From Bradyrhizobium sp. CCH5-F6 (GTDB taxonomy: Bacteria; Pseudomonadota; Alphaproteobacteria; Rhizobiales; Xanthobacteraceae): a stretch of DNA of 64,000 nucleotides. Positions 8,027-16,382 of this stretch are shown piece after piece (within the stretch, counting starts at the first letter, position 1; each line of letters begins with the position of its first letter). Under the pieces are notes generated by a model. That model saw only the letters and a list, made by a program, of their open reading frames with translations, searched no databases and had not been told where the DNA came from. Where the stretch lies: positions 113,821-177,820 of the forward strand of contig NZ_LSIC01000178.1 of NCBI RefSeq assembly GCF_001556045.1, given 5' to 3'. Made by a program: the position numbers and the translations under genes.

Positions 8027-8151
8027 CGCGGCGGACGCTGACGACCTGCGCCTTCCTCCCAGCTTGATATGTGGTGCGCAAGGGGCTTGCTTCAAGTCCC
8101 CGTCCCTGCCGTAGAAGCCGTGACCCAACCAACACGTCAGGGGGTCACGCC

Positions 8152-9681
8152 ATGTCAACATCGCTTCCACAGTCCCGCTCACGCGACGCGGCACATCGCG
8201 CCGGCGAAAGGAATGCGGCGACGGCCGATCATGCCGTCCTCATCGCCGGCGGCGGCCCGACCGGGCTGATGCTGGCCGCCGAGCTCGCGCTTGCCGGCGT
8301 CGACGTCGCCGTGGTCGAGCGGCGCGCCAGCCAGGATCTGGTCGAGACGCGCGCCGGCGGATTGCACGCACGCAGCATCGAGATCCTCGATCAGCGCGGC
8401 GTCGCCGGGCGCTTCCTGCGCGAAGGACAGATCACCCAGCTCGCGGGCTTTGCATGGACGCGGCTCGACATCAGCGACCTCCCCACCCGCCATCCCTACG
8501 GGCTCGCGCTGCGGCAGAGCCGCATCGAGCGCATCCTGGCCGACTGGGTCGAAGAGCTCGCGGTGCCGGTCTATCGAAACCTCGAGGTGACGGGCCTCGC
8601 GCAGGACGAGACCGGTGTCGACGTCACGCTCTCCGGCGACGGCACGTTGCGCGCGAAATATCTCGTCGGCTGCGACGGCGGCCGCAGCCTGGTGCGCAAG
8701 GCGGCCGGCATCGATTTCGCCGGCACTGATCCGACGCTCAGCAATCTCATGGCCGAGGTCGAGATGCGCGAGGAGCCCGCATGGGGCCTGCGTCACGACG
8801 CGCTCGGCTTTCACGGCCTCAGCAAGGCCGAGAGCGGACGCGTGCTGGTCGTGGTGACGGAAGCAACGCTCGTGCGCAGCGGCGCGCCCAGCTTGCGCGA
8901 TCTCGGCGACGCCCTCGCCGCGGTCTACGGCACCGATTTCGGCGTGCACAACCCCGCCTGGATCTCCCGCTTCACCGATGCGGCGCGGCAGGCCACCTCC
9001 TATCGCAGGGGACGCGTGCTGCTCGCCGGCGATGCCGCGCATATCCATCATTCCGTCGGCGGCCAGGGCCTCAATTTGGGTGTGCAGGACGCGGTCAATC
9101 TCGGCTGGAAGCTGGCGCAGGTGGTGAACCGCGTCTCGCCCGACAGCCTGCTCGACACCTATCAAGCCGAGCGCCATCCCGTCGCCGCGCGCGTGCTGCG
9201 CAACAGCATGGCGCAGATCGCCCTGCTCCGCCGCGGCGACGACGGCCGCAAGGCCGCGCGCGAGGTGGTGTCCGAGCTTCTCGCCATGGACGCGCCGCGC
9301 CGGCGCTTCGGCGCGATGATGAGCGGGCTCGGCATCGCTTACGATCTCGGCGAAGGCCATGCCTTGCTCGGCCGCCGCATGCCCGATCTCGATCTCACGG
9401 TCGAAGGCCGGCCGCAGCGATTGTTCACGCTGCTGCACGGCGCGCGCGGCGTGCTGCTCGATTTCGCCAAGCGTCCCTTCGCCATCGCGCCCTGGGCGGA
9501 TCGCATCAGTGACATGACCGCCGCTTACGACGGCCCATGGCAGCTTCCGGCCATCGGAGAGGTCACCGCGCCCGGCGCGGTGCTGGTGCGGCCCGACGGC
9601 CATGTGGCCTGGGTAGGAGACGAGAGCGGCCGCGGCCTCAAGGAGGCGCTGACGACGTGGTTTGGACCAGCTGTGGCGTAG
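8152..9681 (+). CDS. FAD-dependent aromatic monooxygenase (rifampicin/PgaE-type, PHBH fold)
   Basis: A 509-residue group A flavoprotein hydroxylase. The start ATG at 8152 follows GGGGTCACGCC. The FAD-binding GXGXXG motif is ADHAVLIAGGGPTGLMLA near residue 30; 'GLHARSIEIL' is the typical substrate-side strand; 'LVGCDGGRSLVRKAAGI' is the DG motif; and RVLLAGDAAHIHHSVGGQGL is the GD motif that binds the FAD ribityl. The C-terminal ~100 residues form the thioredoxin-like tail seen in PgaE/MhpA/Rox members (LLDFAKRPFAIAPW, VLVRPDGHVAWVG). Family members hydroxylate phenols, polyketides or rifamycins. No catabolic partner is adjacent, so detoxification is plausible. Confidence 0.88.
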   Translation: MSTSLPQSRSRDAAHRAGERNAATADHAVLIAGGGPTGLMLAAELALAGVDVAVVERRASQDLVETRAGGLHARSIEILDQRGVAGRFLREGQITQLAGFAWTRLDISDLPTRHPYGLALRQSRIERILADWVEELAVPVYRNLEVTGLAQDETGVDVTLSGDGTLRAKYLVGCDGGRSLVRKAAGIDFAGTDPTLSNLMAEVEMREEPAWGLRHDALGFHGLSKAESGRVLVVVTEATLVRSGAPSLRDLGDALAAVYGTDFGVHNPAWISRFTDAARQATSYRRGRVLLAGDAAHIHHSVGGQGLNLGVQDAVNLGWKLAQVVNRVSPDSLLDTYQAERHPVAARVLRNSMAQIALLRRGDDGRKAAREVVSELLAMDAPRRRFGAMMSGLGIAYDLGEGHALLGRRMPDLDLTVEGRPQRLFTLLHGARGVLLDFAKRPFAIAPWADRISDMTAAYDGPWQLPAIGEVTAPGAVLVRPDGHVAWVGDESGRGLKEALTTWFGPAVA

Positions 9682-9750
9682 TGCAGAATCGTTACGTCGG
9701 CTCAGATAGAAATTCCGCGGCTTCGCGCAGGCTTGATCCGAGCTATTGGA

Positions 9751-9780
9751 TCCGATTCTGCTTTGCTCGACGTGTCGAAC
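9751..9780 (+). repeat. Degenerate copy of the GTTTTGCCCGACG repeat
   Basis: TTGGATCCGATTCTGCTTTGCTCGACGTGTCGAAC keeps the ATTCTG and CGACGTGTC blocks of the repeat core but has lost the rest. It lies between the monooxygenase and the AHH gene. Confidence 0.4.
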
Positions 9781-9817
9781 GAACCATCGATGGCGTGCAC
9801 GGCCGCATAATCAGCCT

Positions 9818-11581
9818 TCACTCTGGGCGAATGAATGGCCGTATCCAGCGCGAGAACCACTCCTCCGCGTCGTTATGCGGATTGCCCTGACCATCCACGC
9901 CGAAGATCGGTGGTGGGATGAGATAGTTTGGCTCATCCGCGAACGCTCCGATCGGCTTGCTCACGGGCGGTGGCCGGTCCTCAACGGATGGCACGCTCCA
10001 ACTGCCGAAACGCTCGTTGAATTCGGTGGAGGGCAGATACGGAATCGGTGCACTGCCCGAGGTGAACACGCTTCCCGCGTTCGACGCGTTGACACGAGCG
10101 AGACCCCGAAAGTCGGCCGACGCGACTGCTGCAGCTGAGCGCGCGGCTTCGGGTTCAAACGCCTGGGACCCTTGCGCTGGCATACCTGTCGAAGTCTTGC
10201 TCTGATTTCCATCGCGGTTCACCGCTGAGATCGTGTCCTGGTCAATTTGTGTACCTTCGGGCGGCCACGACCCAGCCGTTGCGCCGGCAATGTCGCCGTT
10301 GGCAGGTTGATCTCTCTTGAAAGGATCATATGGAGGCGCGCCCGTAGAGAATACGCCACCGCCGGTCCCCGCGGTTGCTAACGTTGGTGCGCCGGCAGCG
10401 AACGCGGCCGCTCCTATCCTCGCCCAAAGAGGCGAGAACTGCGGAGCGACCGCTACAAGTGCGGCGAGTGCTGCTCCGGAGTAAAGGCTGGCAGGCGGCG
10501 TTCCCTGAGATGGAGGGTCCGGGTCCAGTATCGGCGAGCGCTCGGAGAATGGAAGTGCCCATCCGGTTGCTGGGTCAAATTTCAGCACCAGCGGATCTTC
10601 AGAGATCGCCGCGCTAGGAGGTAAGTGCCCAAAAGCTTGCGGATTGGTCGCGGAAAAGCCAGGTAGTCCATAGCTCAGAAGCGGACTGCTTGGCGTGAAG
10701 CCTTCCGGTTGATTCAAATCTCCAGGTGAAAGCGGAATAAAGCCCGGCAGGCGTGCATCGACAGCAGCGGGAACGAGGCTAGGCAGATTGGGAACAGGCC
10801 CAACAGCGGTGAAGTGTTGCGAAATAGGTGAATGTAAGCGATTGGGTCCATTAGTGGGATATTGTTTTAGGAGCTCTATCTTTTCCGCGAGACTGAGAGT
10901 GCTGTCGGGCAGGAGGACAGGAGCGCGCAGAGCGCCGTCCCACTGGCCAGCAGCATGAAGTTGATCGACAATGTCCTGCATCTGCTGAATATCGTCTCGA
11001 TGTTCTTCGCGATACGTTCTCCATTTCGCGTACCAGTCTTCAATTTGCTTGTTTCCGTCCTCGGGTGTCATCCCCAAGGGTGTATTGGTGAGCAAATGCC
11101 CCCTCGCCAGCGCGTGCTTCGCAGTGGCGAGGAAGCTACTCAGCTCCGCATATAGTTGGTCAACGGCACCAGCATCTCCATCCTGAGCGGCAGCAAAGGA
11201 TGGGTGCGATTGGAGCTCACCAAGAAATGTACAAAATATCTTGCCATAGCTCGCGAGATGACCTCCCGTATGAGGGCTCGATCCCAGCTCTTGGGCTGCT
11301 TTGCTATTTGAGGGCAGATCGATTAAATTCTTGATGCCATCAAGGTTGAAGCGATTACCCAAGACCTTCAGCGTGAAATGACGAGCAAGGCTCCGCGGCA
11401 GAATATGATGGATCTGAAACAACCTGCTACTCTCCTGCGTTGAGTCAAGACATGAATGGGCGTGGCTCCAAACCGTTGGCGCCCGCATGCTGACGAGGAT
11501 TTTGATTGCTTGTCTTGCTGTAGAAGCGGCAGCTAGGGAGGTGTCGCAGCGGCGAGATTCATGATGAACCGCTCTCCGCAA
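9818..11581 (-). CDS. AHH-type HNH/EndoVII-fold nuclease domain protein, putative toxin
   Basis: A 587-residue product. Residues 55-125 form an AHH nuclease domain: FQIHHILPRSLARHF with the paired histidines 58-59, an asparagine-containing 'NLDGIKNLIDLP', and SSPHTGGHLASYGKIF with further His residues. AHH domains belong to the metal-dependent HNH/endonuclease VII superfamily and are common warheads of polymorphic toxins. Residues 170-250 are helical and charged; 250-587 are Pro/Ala/Gly/Ser-rich with one hydrophobic stretch near 385-425 and no recognised domain. The nuclease is near the N terminus, unlike classical polymorphic toxins. The true start may be the ATG of MRAPTVW (residue 32). An Imm11-type gene lies just upstream on the same strand. 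The region is visibly more A+T-rich than its surroundings. Confidence 0.72.
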   Translation of the reverse strand: MRRAVHHESRRCDTSLAAASTARQAIKILVSMRAPTVWSHAHSCLDSTQESSRLFQIHHILPRSLARHFTLKVLGNRFNLDGIKNLIDLPSNSKAAQELGSSPHTGGHLASYGKIFCTFLGELQSHPSFAAAQDGDAGAVDQLYAELSSFLATAKHALARGHLLTNTPLGMTPEDGNKQIEDWYAKWRTYREEHRDDIQQMQDIVDQLHAAGQWDGALRAPVLLPDSTLSLAEKIELLKQYPTNGPNRLHSPISQHFTAVGPVPNLPSLVPAAVDARLPGFIPLSPGDLNQPEGFTPSSPLLSYGLPGFSATNPQAFGHLPPSAAISEDPLVLKFDPATGWALPFSERSPILDPDPPSQGTPPASLYSGAALAALVAVAPQFSPLWARIGAAAFAAGAPTLATAGTGGGVFSTGAPPYDPFKRDQPANGDIAGATAGSWPPEGTQIDQDTISAVNRDGNQSKTSTGMPAQGSQAFEPEAARSAAAVASADFRGLARVNASNAGSVFTSGSAPIPYLPSTEFNERFGSWSVPSVEDRPPPVSKPIGAFADEPNYLIPPPIFGVDGQGNPHNDAEEWFSRWIRPFIRPE

Positions 11582-11847
11582 TTGCCCGAAGCAAGCGTTC
11601 TCGCGTGGGCTGCCGCGAAGCAGGCCGCCAACTGCGAAGAAGAGCCAATAAGAAAGCTCGCGATATACTCGCGAGCGTCGGCCAAGGCCTTTAGGATTAC
11701 TGCCCTCTGCCGGCGTTTTGTCTGACGCATCAACAAGCAGACGTGAGCCGCAACGCCTTACCTTCGTAAGGCAACGCCCACATTCGTAAGGCTCGATGAT
11801 CGACGCCTTGAGAGCAAGATAGCCGTCTGCGGAAGACGCACATCAGC
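11582..11847. other. Spacer between putative toxin and immunity genes
   Basis: No convincing gene. It contains a degenerate repeat copy (11701-11733) and a CCTTAC/GTAAGG inverted pair near 11759-11774, but no clear terminator or promoter could be assigned. Confidence 0.5.
11701..11733 (+). repeat. Degenerate copy D of the GTTTTGCCCGACG repeat
   Basis: CTGCCGGCGTTTTGTCTGACGCATCAA matches the core of copies A-C with several substitutions; the hairpin half is not preserved. Confidence 0.6.
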
Positions 11848-12471
11848 TCAGTACTTCGTCGCATCGGTGAACCCGATGCCCCTGATGCCCGCTTGCTTGC
11901 ACGCATCCTTGACGACTTGGTCGCAGACGATCATTGGGTAGAAGCAAAGCCTGAAGATATGAGCTTTCCCAACGGTCTCCTCCTTGAACAGGAGGCAGCT
12001 TCTTCGTCTAAATCTGTAAACCTTGCGATCGGGCGCAAGATACTCGATCTCGAGAACCGAATTGGCCTCGTCGACGGCATCGAGAACCCGGACGACATCG
12101 CAAAGCCAATAGGTCGGCGCTGGGCTGCCGTCTGGATATCGTGTGTCACATTCAACAAAACGAAGTCCCTCCGGATCCAACGTCTCAAGAAGGGTCTTCA
12201 TCCGGTCGGAAGCAAGCCAGTAGTCGTGAAACAGCTCCCAGTCCGTAGGAGCTCGGCCGAGAGATTTGTCGATCACGAGCCGCGGTGGTTCAGGGAAGGA
12301 CACGAAACCCCGCTCCTTCGGAGGAATTAGAATTTTGCGCTCGCCGGCGATAGCTGCGAGATTCTCCATGTCCAATCCGGGCGCCGTTTGAAACCTGAAG
12401 TCCAGACCTACGACATAGAACTTATGAGCCTTTGCTTTACGCCGTCGGCTATCTGGAGGGGAATCAACCAT
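11848..12471 (-). CDS. Imm11/DUF1629-type immunity protein
   Basis: A 207-residue soluble protein with the pattern of the Imm11 (DUF1629) family: 'DWELFHDYWLASDRMKTLLETLDPEGLRFVECDTRY' in the middle, then 'TYWLCDVVRVLDAVDEANSV' and a C-terminal 'ACKQAGIRGIGFTDATKY'. Proteins of this family are proposed immunity factors encoded beside polymorphic toxins, often AHH nucleases. Here it is upstream of, not downstream from, the AHH gene on the same strand and separated by 266 bases. It probably protects the cell from that toxin or from related ones. The start ATG at 12471 has AAGGCGG just before it. Confidence 0.7.
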   Translation of the reverse strand: MVDSPPDSRRRKAKAHKFYVVGLDFRFQTAPGLDMENLAAIAGERKILIPPKERGFVSFPEPPRLVIDKSLGRAPTDWELFHDYWLASDRMKTLLETLDPEGLRFVECDTRYPDGSPAPTYWLCDVVRVLDAVDEANSVLEIEYLAPDRKVYRFRRRSCLLFKEETVGKAHIFRLCFYPMIVCDQVVKDACKQAGIRGIGFTDATKY

Positions 12472-12536
12472 CCGCCTTGCCTCTCGTCTACACGCGGGTC
12501 TAGTGCAACCTCGAGCATTGTGCTGACGATGCCCAC

Positions 12537-13328
12537 TCAGGCAAAGTCGTCAGTACAGGAAAACACAGGCAAATCACCGAAAATCTCGGAATTTCTGTAG
12601 CGAACCGCAATGCGCTCGCTCGCATTTGCTCCGATCGTATCGCCGTCCTTCACAACGTTTCCGTGCTCGATCAGATACACGGAAAGCCCTGCCACCTTGT
12701 CGAACAACGCCGGAAGCGCGAGCTTTCCGGTCACAAACTCGATCTCACGACCGACAAATGCGGACAATCCCATCGTGATCGCTCCGATCTTCGCACCTGA
12801 CCGGAACGGGATAATGTCAACCCATAGCCTGAAGGGGTAGTCGGGATACGGCGCGAACGACCAGGACGACGTCTCGCGCCATAGGTCGGCCGGCCGCGCC
12901 ACCCGACCAGCCCACACCACGCCGCAACATTCCGGCACCGCCGCAATCAGCGCACCGATGGCTGCGGTCGTGATGCGCGCGGCAACCAACTGCTCCGCAG
13001 ACTTCCCCAGCAGCGACACGATCACGTGGCCTCGATGCCGGGCTGCCACCGCCTTGCTTTCCGGCCACGTCACGGCAGCGCGCGCCCACAGTCCAGCATC
13101 TTCAGGTATCGGGGCCGGCATCGACATGACCGCAACAAGTTCGTTGCCGCAACGAAGGAGGGGCGAGTTTGCCCGATCCGGCTGCGCATCTTCGTTTGGC
13201 TGCGTCGCCAATTCGCCTGGCTGCGTCGCCAAGTCGGGATGTCGCGAGCGAAGCATTTTGGCGACGGCAGACATATCGGGCGTCAACGGCCTATCCAACA
13301 AGACAAAGGCGAGAAGCGCGCTACTCAT
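12537..13328 (-). CDS. DUF4261 domain-containing protein
   Basis: A 263-residue protein from the ATG at 13328 (MSSALLAFVLLD); the open frame extends upstream but the extra residues overlap the decayed gene. Landmarks are 'AVMSMPAPIPEDAGLWARAAVTWPES', 'HRGHVIVSLLG', 'PECCGVVWAGRVARPADLWRE', 'PFRLWVDIIPFRSGAKIGAITMGLSAFVGREIEF' and 'DGDTIGANASERIAVRYRNS', which together match the DUF4261 pattern. That family is often encoded near toxin/immunity and secretion-system genes, but its biochemical role is unknown. It lies 65 bases upstream of the Imm11 gene and likely shares its transcript. Confidence 0.7.
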   Translation of the reverse strand: MSSALLAFVLLDRPLTPDMSAVAKMLRSRHPDLATQPGELATQPNEDAQPDRANSPLLRCGNELVAVMSMPAPIPEDAGLWARAAVTWPESKAVAARHRGHVIVSLLGKSAEQLVAARITTAAIGALIAAVPECCGVVWAGRVARPADLWRETSSWSFAPYPDYPFRLWVDIIPFRSGAKIGAITMGLSAFVGREIEFVTGKLALPALFDKVAGLSVYLIEHGNVVKDGDTIGANASERIAVRYRNSEIFGDLPVFSCTDDFA

Positions 13329-13428
13329 GGACTGCCCCGCGAAAGCTCGGGCGAGATTCTCGCCCAAAGGTTGAAGTTTTTGCCACTTAGAACAAACGAA
13401 GAACAATGTCAATTGGCGCTTCTTGGGG

Positions 13429-13850
13429 CTATCGCGCCCGCCCCACAGCCTCCGGAAGCGACGCCAGCGACAGCACCACGCAGACAACCAGCAGCACGAC
13501 GTCTTTCAACTCGCCGGTGAGAGTCACGCCATCGCTCCATGTCACGACGCCGGGCGTCGTGAAGAAAGATAAGGTGACGGCGAAGTCACGACACCGAGCG
13601 CCGAGGGCAGCCAGAGATGAAGGCGCCAGCGATCAGCAGCGCGGCGATCGCGAATTCGGTCACGCCGAGCACATGGGCTTCCCCGCGCAGCCGAACGCCG
13701 GGAGCCAGGAGATGAGCGGCTGTTGGTGACGAACTGCGCGATGCCCTGCCGATTGGTGCATGAACTTCCGCATGCCGAACGAGACGAAGATGATCACCAT
13801 GTCCCGGTCCAGGATGGTGAGAAGCGATAGCGTCCGTTGCCTTGTTCGGC
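13429..13850 (-). pseudogene. Frameshifted DUF417 (YkgB/RclC-type) membrane protein
   Basis: Fragments of one membrane protein are spread over three reading frames: VIIFVSFGMRKFMHQSAG and PLISWLPAFG near 13690-13810, then HVLGVTEFAIAALLIAGAFI near 13620-13680, then LSFFTTPGVVTWSDGVTLTG and ELKDVVLLVVCVVLSLASL ending in VGRAR and TAG at 13429-13431. These segments follow the order of DUF417 inner-membrane proteins such as YkgB/RclC. At least two frame changes and an early stop separate them, so the gene is dead. Its 5' end could not be fixed. It lies directly upstream of the DUF4261 gene. Confidence 0.75.
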
Positions 13851-14114
13851 GATGTTGAACGCTGCTTTCATTGCACGTGTGCTCCGAATTCGTGCGGACG
13901 AAAAACGTCTCGCGCTCAAGATGAGTAAGTACCTCAAGCGGCACAAAAGCAGCCTGAGCCTCTCGAAAAGTCTTCGAACGTGGGTATCAAAAGATACTGA
14001 CTCTGCGTCGTCGTCGGCCTATGATCAGCCCATCACCGCAAGGCACTTGGCACAGGTCGGTGATGAGAACGCCGAATTGCGCTCCCGCCCTGTACACAAC
14101 ATGGGAGATGCGCC

Positions 14115-14315
14115 ATGCAGACGCGTCGTCGATTCAAGCAGACCAAGACACTCAACGAACGCCTCGCCGAGGAGGCCGCCCGCCTGCGCGAGGAAGCGCG
14201 CACGCTGGCACCGGGGCGCCGGCGCGAGATGCTGCTGCGCCAGGCGCGGCAGGACGAGACCGCCGTGCAGATCGACGCGTGGCTGCGCTCGCCCGGCCTG
14301 AGGCCGCCGTCATGA
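14115..14315 (+). CDS. Small basic coiled-coil-like hypothetical protein
   Basis: A 66-residue product starting MQTRRRFKQTKTLNERLAEE and continuing as one charged amphipathic helix, RLREEARTLAPGRRREMLLRQ, with a short non-helical end. The ATG at 14115 follows GGGAGATGCGCC. The stop overlaps the start of the next gene (ATGA), so the two are translationally coupled. No domain is recognised; the 'P-G-xxR-xxLLRqaRqdeTA' segment recurs in small alphaproteobacterial proteins. Confidence 0.7.
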   Translation: MQTRRRFKQTKTLNERLAEEAARLREEARTLAPGRRREMLLRQARQDETAVQIDAWLRSPGLRPPS

Positions 14316-14542
14316 CCCAGCAATATCGCGCCTATCTCGTCGGCGAGGATGGAGTGTTCCGCTCCGCCGAAGCGTTCGAGGCCCCGTCGGATTCCTCCGC
14401 CCTCACCTTTGCGCAGCAGTTCACGCGCCACGGCAAGGTCGAAGTCTGGCAGCTCGGCCGCAAGATCGCGGTGCTGGAGCCCGAGCAGACGCTGCCGGCC
14501 GGCAGGCCCGCGCGTGCCCGTCCGACATTGACGCATCAATGA
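14312..14542 (+). CDS. Small hypothetical protein
   Basis: A 76-residue product that begins within the stop codon of the preceding gene (ATGA overlap). The first 60 residues, MTQQYRAYLVGEDGVFRSAE and FTRHGKVEVWQLGRKIAVLE, read as a compact alpha/beta unit; the tail is Pro/Arg-rich. The same kind of 'YRAYxxGxDGhF' opening is frequent in small proteins of this bacterial group. Function unknown. Confidence 0.7.
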   Translation: MTQQYRAYLVGEDGVFRSAEAFEAPSDSSALTFAQQFTRHGKVEVWQLGRKIAVLEPEQTLPAGRPARARPTLTHQ

Positions 14543-14568
14543 TCGCGTGACCGCGATCGCGGCGTCCC

Positions 14569-14817
14569 TCACTCCTCCGCCAGCTTGCGCTCGATATAGG
14601 CGTCCACCGTCTCGGCGAACGAGCGCTGCACACCGACCGCGACATCGTGCTGGTCGAGCGCGTCGCGCTGGAGCACGCGCAGGCCGCGCCCCCTCGCGCT
14701 GACGGGCGCCGTGTTGAGAAACTGGTCGATGGCGCCCTTGGCGATCGGGATGGCCTTGGGATCGCCCTTTGCGATCAGGAGCCGCAACAGGCTCTGGCAT
14801 TCGGCCAAACCGGGCAT
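14569..14817 (-). CDS. Small hypothetical protein
   Basis: An 82-residue product from the ATG at 14817, eight bases after the stop of the 34-residue ORF upstream. It begins MPGLAECQSLLRLLIAKGDP and ends RSFAETVDAYIERKLAEE; both halves are predicted helical. No domain recognised. The gene is convergent with the two small genes at 14115-14542. Confidence 0.6.
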   Translation of the reverse strand: MPGLAECQSLLRLLIAKGDPKAIPIAKGAIDQFLNTAPVSARGRGLRVLQRDALDQHDVAVGVQRSFAETVDAYIERKLAEE

Positions 14818-14825
14818 GGGCTCTC

Positions 14826-14930
14826 TCACCTCTGCTGCGATTTCGGCGTCGGCCGCCTGACCGGCTGGGTATGGGTGCCGAACAGCGCCAGCAGGAACGC
14901 GACTTCTTCCTTCGAACCGATCTGGATCAT
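14826..14930 (-). CDS. 34-residue hypothetical protein
   Basis: A short frame beginning MIQIGSKEEVAFLLALFGTH with AGGAG nine bases before the ATG at 14930. The end, PVRRPTPKSQQR, is basic. It is followed after eight bases by the next gene, so the two probably form one transcription unit. The strong ribosome site is the main support. Confidence 0.5.
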   Translation of the reverse strand: MIQIGSKEEVAFLLALFGTHTQPVRRPTPKSQQR

Positions 14931-15156
14931 GGTTGTCTCTCCTGTTCGCTCCGTTGGTCGGCGGCGGCAACCGTGGAGTTCAGGACGATGTGGTTTCCGG
15001 ACTGTTTCAGCCGTGTTTCGTGGGCGGTCCCCGCCTCGTTGTCCGCCTCTTGTGTGCACAATTGGACGCTGGTTCTCCGCCCGCCGGTCCCATCATTTCT
15101 CTCTTCCTTAACCCCGGTGCCGTAGGCTCGCGACCGAAAGGCCGGGGAATTGCGTG

Positions 15157-15927
15157 ATGGTTGTGAAGTGCGCGGGATGCAGCGACGGTGCCGAGCTGCC
15201 GTTCAGGTTCAAGATGGCGTTCCAGCCGATCGTCGACGTGGCGGAGCACCGCATCTGGGGCTACGAGGCTCTGGTGCGCGGCCCCGACGGCGAGAGCGCG
15301 CACAGCGTGCTCAGCCAGCTCACCGACGACCAGATCTACCGCTTCGATCAGGCGGCCCGCGTCATGGCAATCGAGACGGCGGGCAAGCTGTTCGACGACC
15401 CGCAGGCGCGCCTCTCCATCAATTTCATGCCCAACGCGGTATACGAACCGCGCGCCTGCATCCAGAAGTCGCTCGAAGCGGCGCGGCGCGCGAACTTCCC
15501 CGCGACGAACCTGATGTTCGAGTTCACCGAGAACGAGCGAATGAGCGATCCGGCGCATGTCGAGAACATCGTCCGCACCTACAAGGCGCTCGGGTTCTGG
15601 ACCGCTTTGGACGATTTCGGCGCCGGCTATGCCGGCCTCAGCCTGCTCGCGCGGCTGCAGCCGAACCTGATCAAGATCGACATGGAGCTGCTGCGCGACA
15701 TCCATCTCAGCCATGCCCGGCAGGTGATCGTGTCGGCGCTGGCCGCGATCGCCCGCGAACTGGACGTCACCCTCCTCGCCGAAGGCGTCGAGAGCGAAGC
15801 CGAGCTGACCGCCCTGCGGGCCGCCGGCATCAGGCTGTTCCAGGGTTACCATTTCGCGAAGCCCGGCTTCATGTCGCTGCCGAAGGTGCGGGGCTTTGAG
15901 CCGCTGAACGTCTCGATGGCCGGGTGA
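15157..15927 (+). CDS. EAL domain cyclic-di-GMP phosphodiesterase
   Basis: A 256-residue stand-alone EAL domain. The motif is YEALVRG, the metal- and substrate-binding residues are all present: SINFMPN (Asn), MFEFTENE (Glu), TALDDFGAGYAGLSLL (DDFG loop), NLIKIDMELLRD (Lys), LLAEGVESEAE (Glu) and FQGYHFAKP (Gln). It therefore should hydrolyse c-di-GMP. The 'SINFMPNAVYEPRACIQKSL' segment is that of the subgroup associated with BLUF photoreceptors, but no sensor domain is fused; the N-terminal 15 residues include CAGC and could bind a metal or be disordered. ATG at 15157 was preferred over GTG at 15154. Confidence 0.9.
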   Translation: MVVKCAGCSDGAELPFRFKMAFQPIVDVAEHRIWGYEALVRGPDGESAHSVLSQLTDDQIYRFDQAARVMAIETAGKLFDDPQARLSINFMPNAVYEPRACIQKSLEAARRANFPATNLMFEFTENERMSDPAHVENIVRTYKALGFWTALDDFGAGYAGLSLLARLQPNLIKIDMELLRDIHLSHARQVIVSALAAIARELDVTLLAEGVESEAELTALRAAGIRLFQGYHFAKPGFMSLPKVRGFEPLNVSMAG

Positions 15928-16055
15928 GGAATACCGAACCCCCCTGTTCACCTTCCGGCAGGATCGGTGAACGGCCGCCCGTGAGATCCTTCACGAAGCG
16001 TTCATGATCGCGATCCTAAACACCCCGCCGACGACAACGGCAGGTAGGTAGGACC

Positions 16056-16382
16056 ATGTCCTTTGACCCGATGGCCGCTGCGGTGGATTGGCTCGATGCC
16101 TACCGCGCCGGCGATATCGAGGCGCTCTTGGCAATGTATGCCGACGGCGCTTTCATCCATTGCGGCTGCGGCGGCTTCAAGACGAGCTCGGACGAGGACA
16201 GCCGTCGTGCCTATTGGCTCGATCGTCTCGCGCGCTATCCGGCCTCCGGCCTGGACAATCTCCAGCCCTCCGGAGAGACGGTCGTCATCTCATACATCGC
16301 GCGCGGCGGCATCGTCAGCGCAAACCTGACCTTCGATCCCGTCGGACGGATCGCCGCGCACGTGTGCGGCCCCTCGAGCTAG
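16056..16382 (+). CDS. SnoaL/NTF2-like domain protein
   Basis: A 108-residue single-domain protein with the NTF2-like layout: helix 'AAAVDWLDAYRAGDIEALLAMYADGAFIHCGCGG', then 'YWLDRLARYPASGLDNLQPSG' and two strands 'ETVVISYIARGGIVSANLTFDPVGRIAAHV'. Family members are isomerases, hydrolases or non-catalytic binding modules. The double cysteine 'CGCGG' is unusual at the usual Asp/His position. The 3' end overlaps the convergent gene at 16290-16580 by 93 bases. Confidence 0.8.
   Translation: MSFDPMAAAVDWLDAYRAGDIEALLAMYADGAFIHCGCGGFKTSSDEDSRRAYWLDRLARYPASGLDNLQPSGETVVISYIARGGIVSANLTFDPVGRIAAHVCGPSS

Noticed and set aside
8179..9603. 474-codon open frame on the minus strand over the FAD monooxygenase
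   Set aside because: It lies wholly antisense to a gene with clear FAD motifs and its translation is a His/Arg/Ala-rich low-complexity series typical of GC-rich shadows.
13406..13729. 107-codon plus-strand frame opposite the decayed DUF417 gene
   Set aside because: The recognisable membrane-protein fragments are on the other strand.
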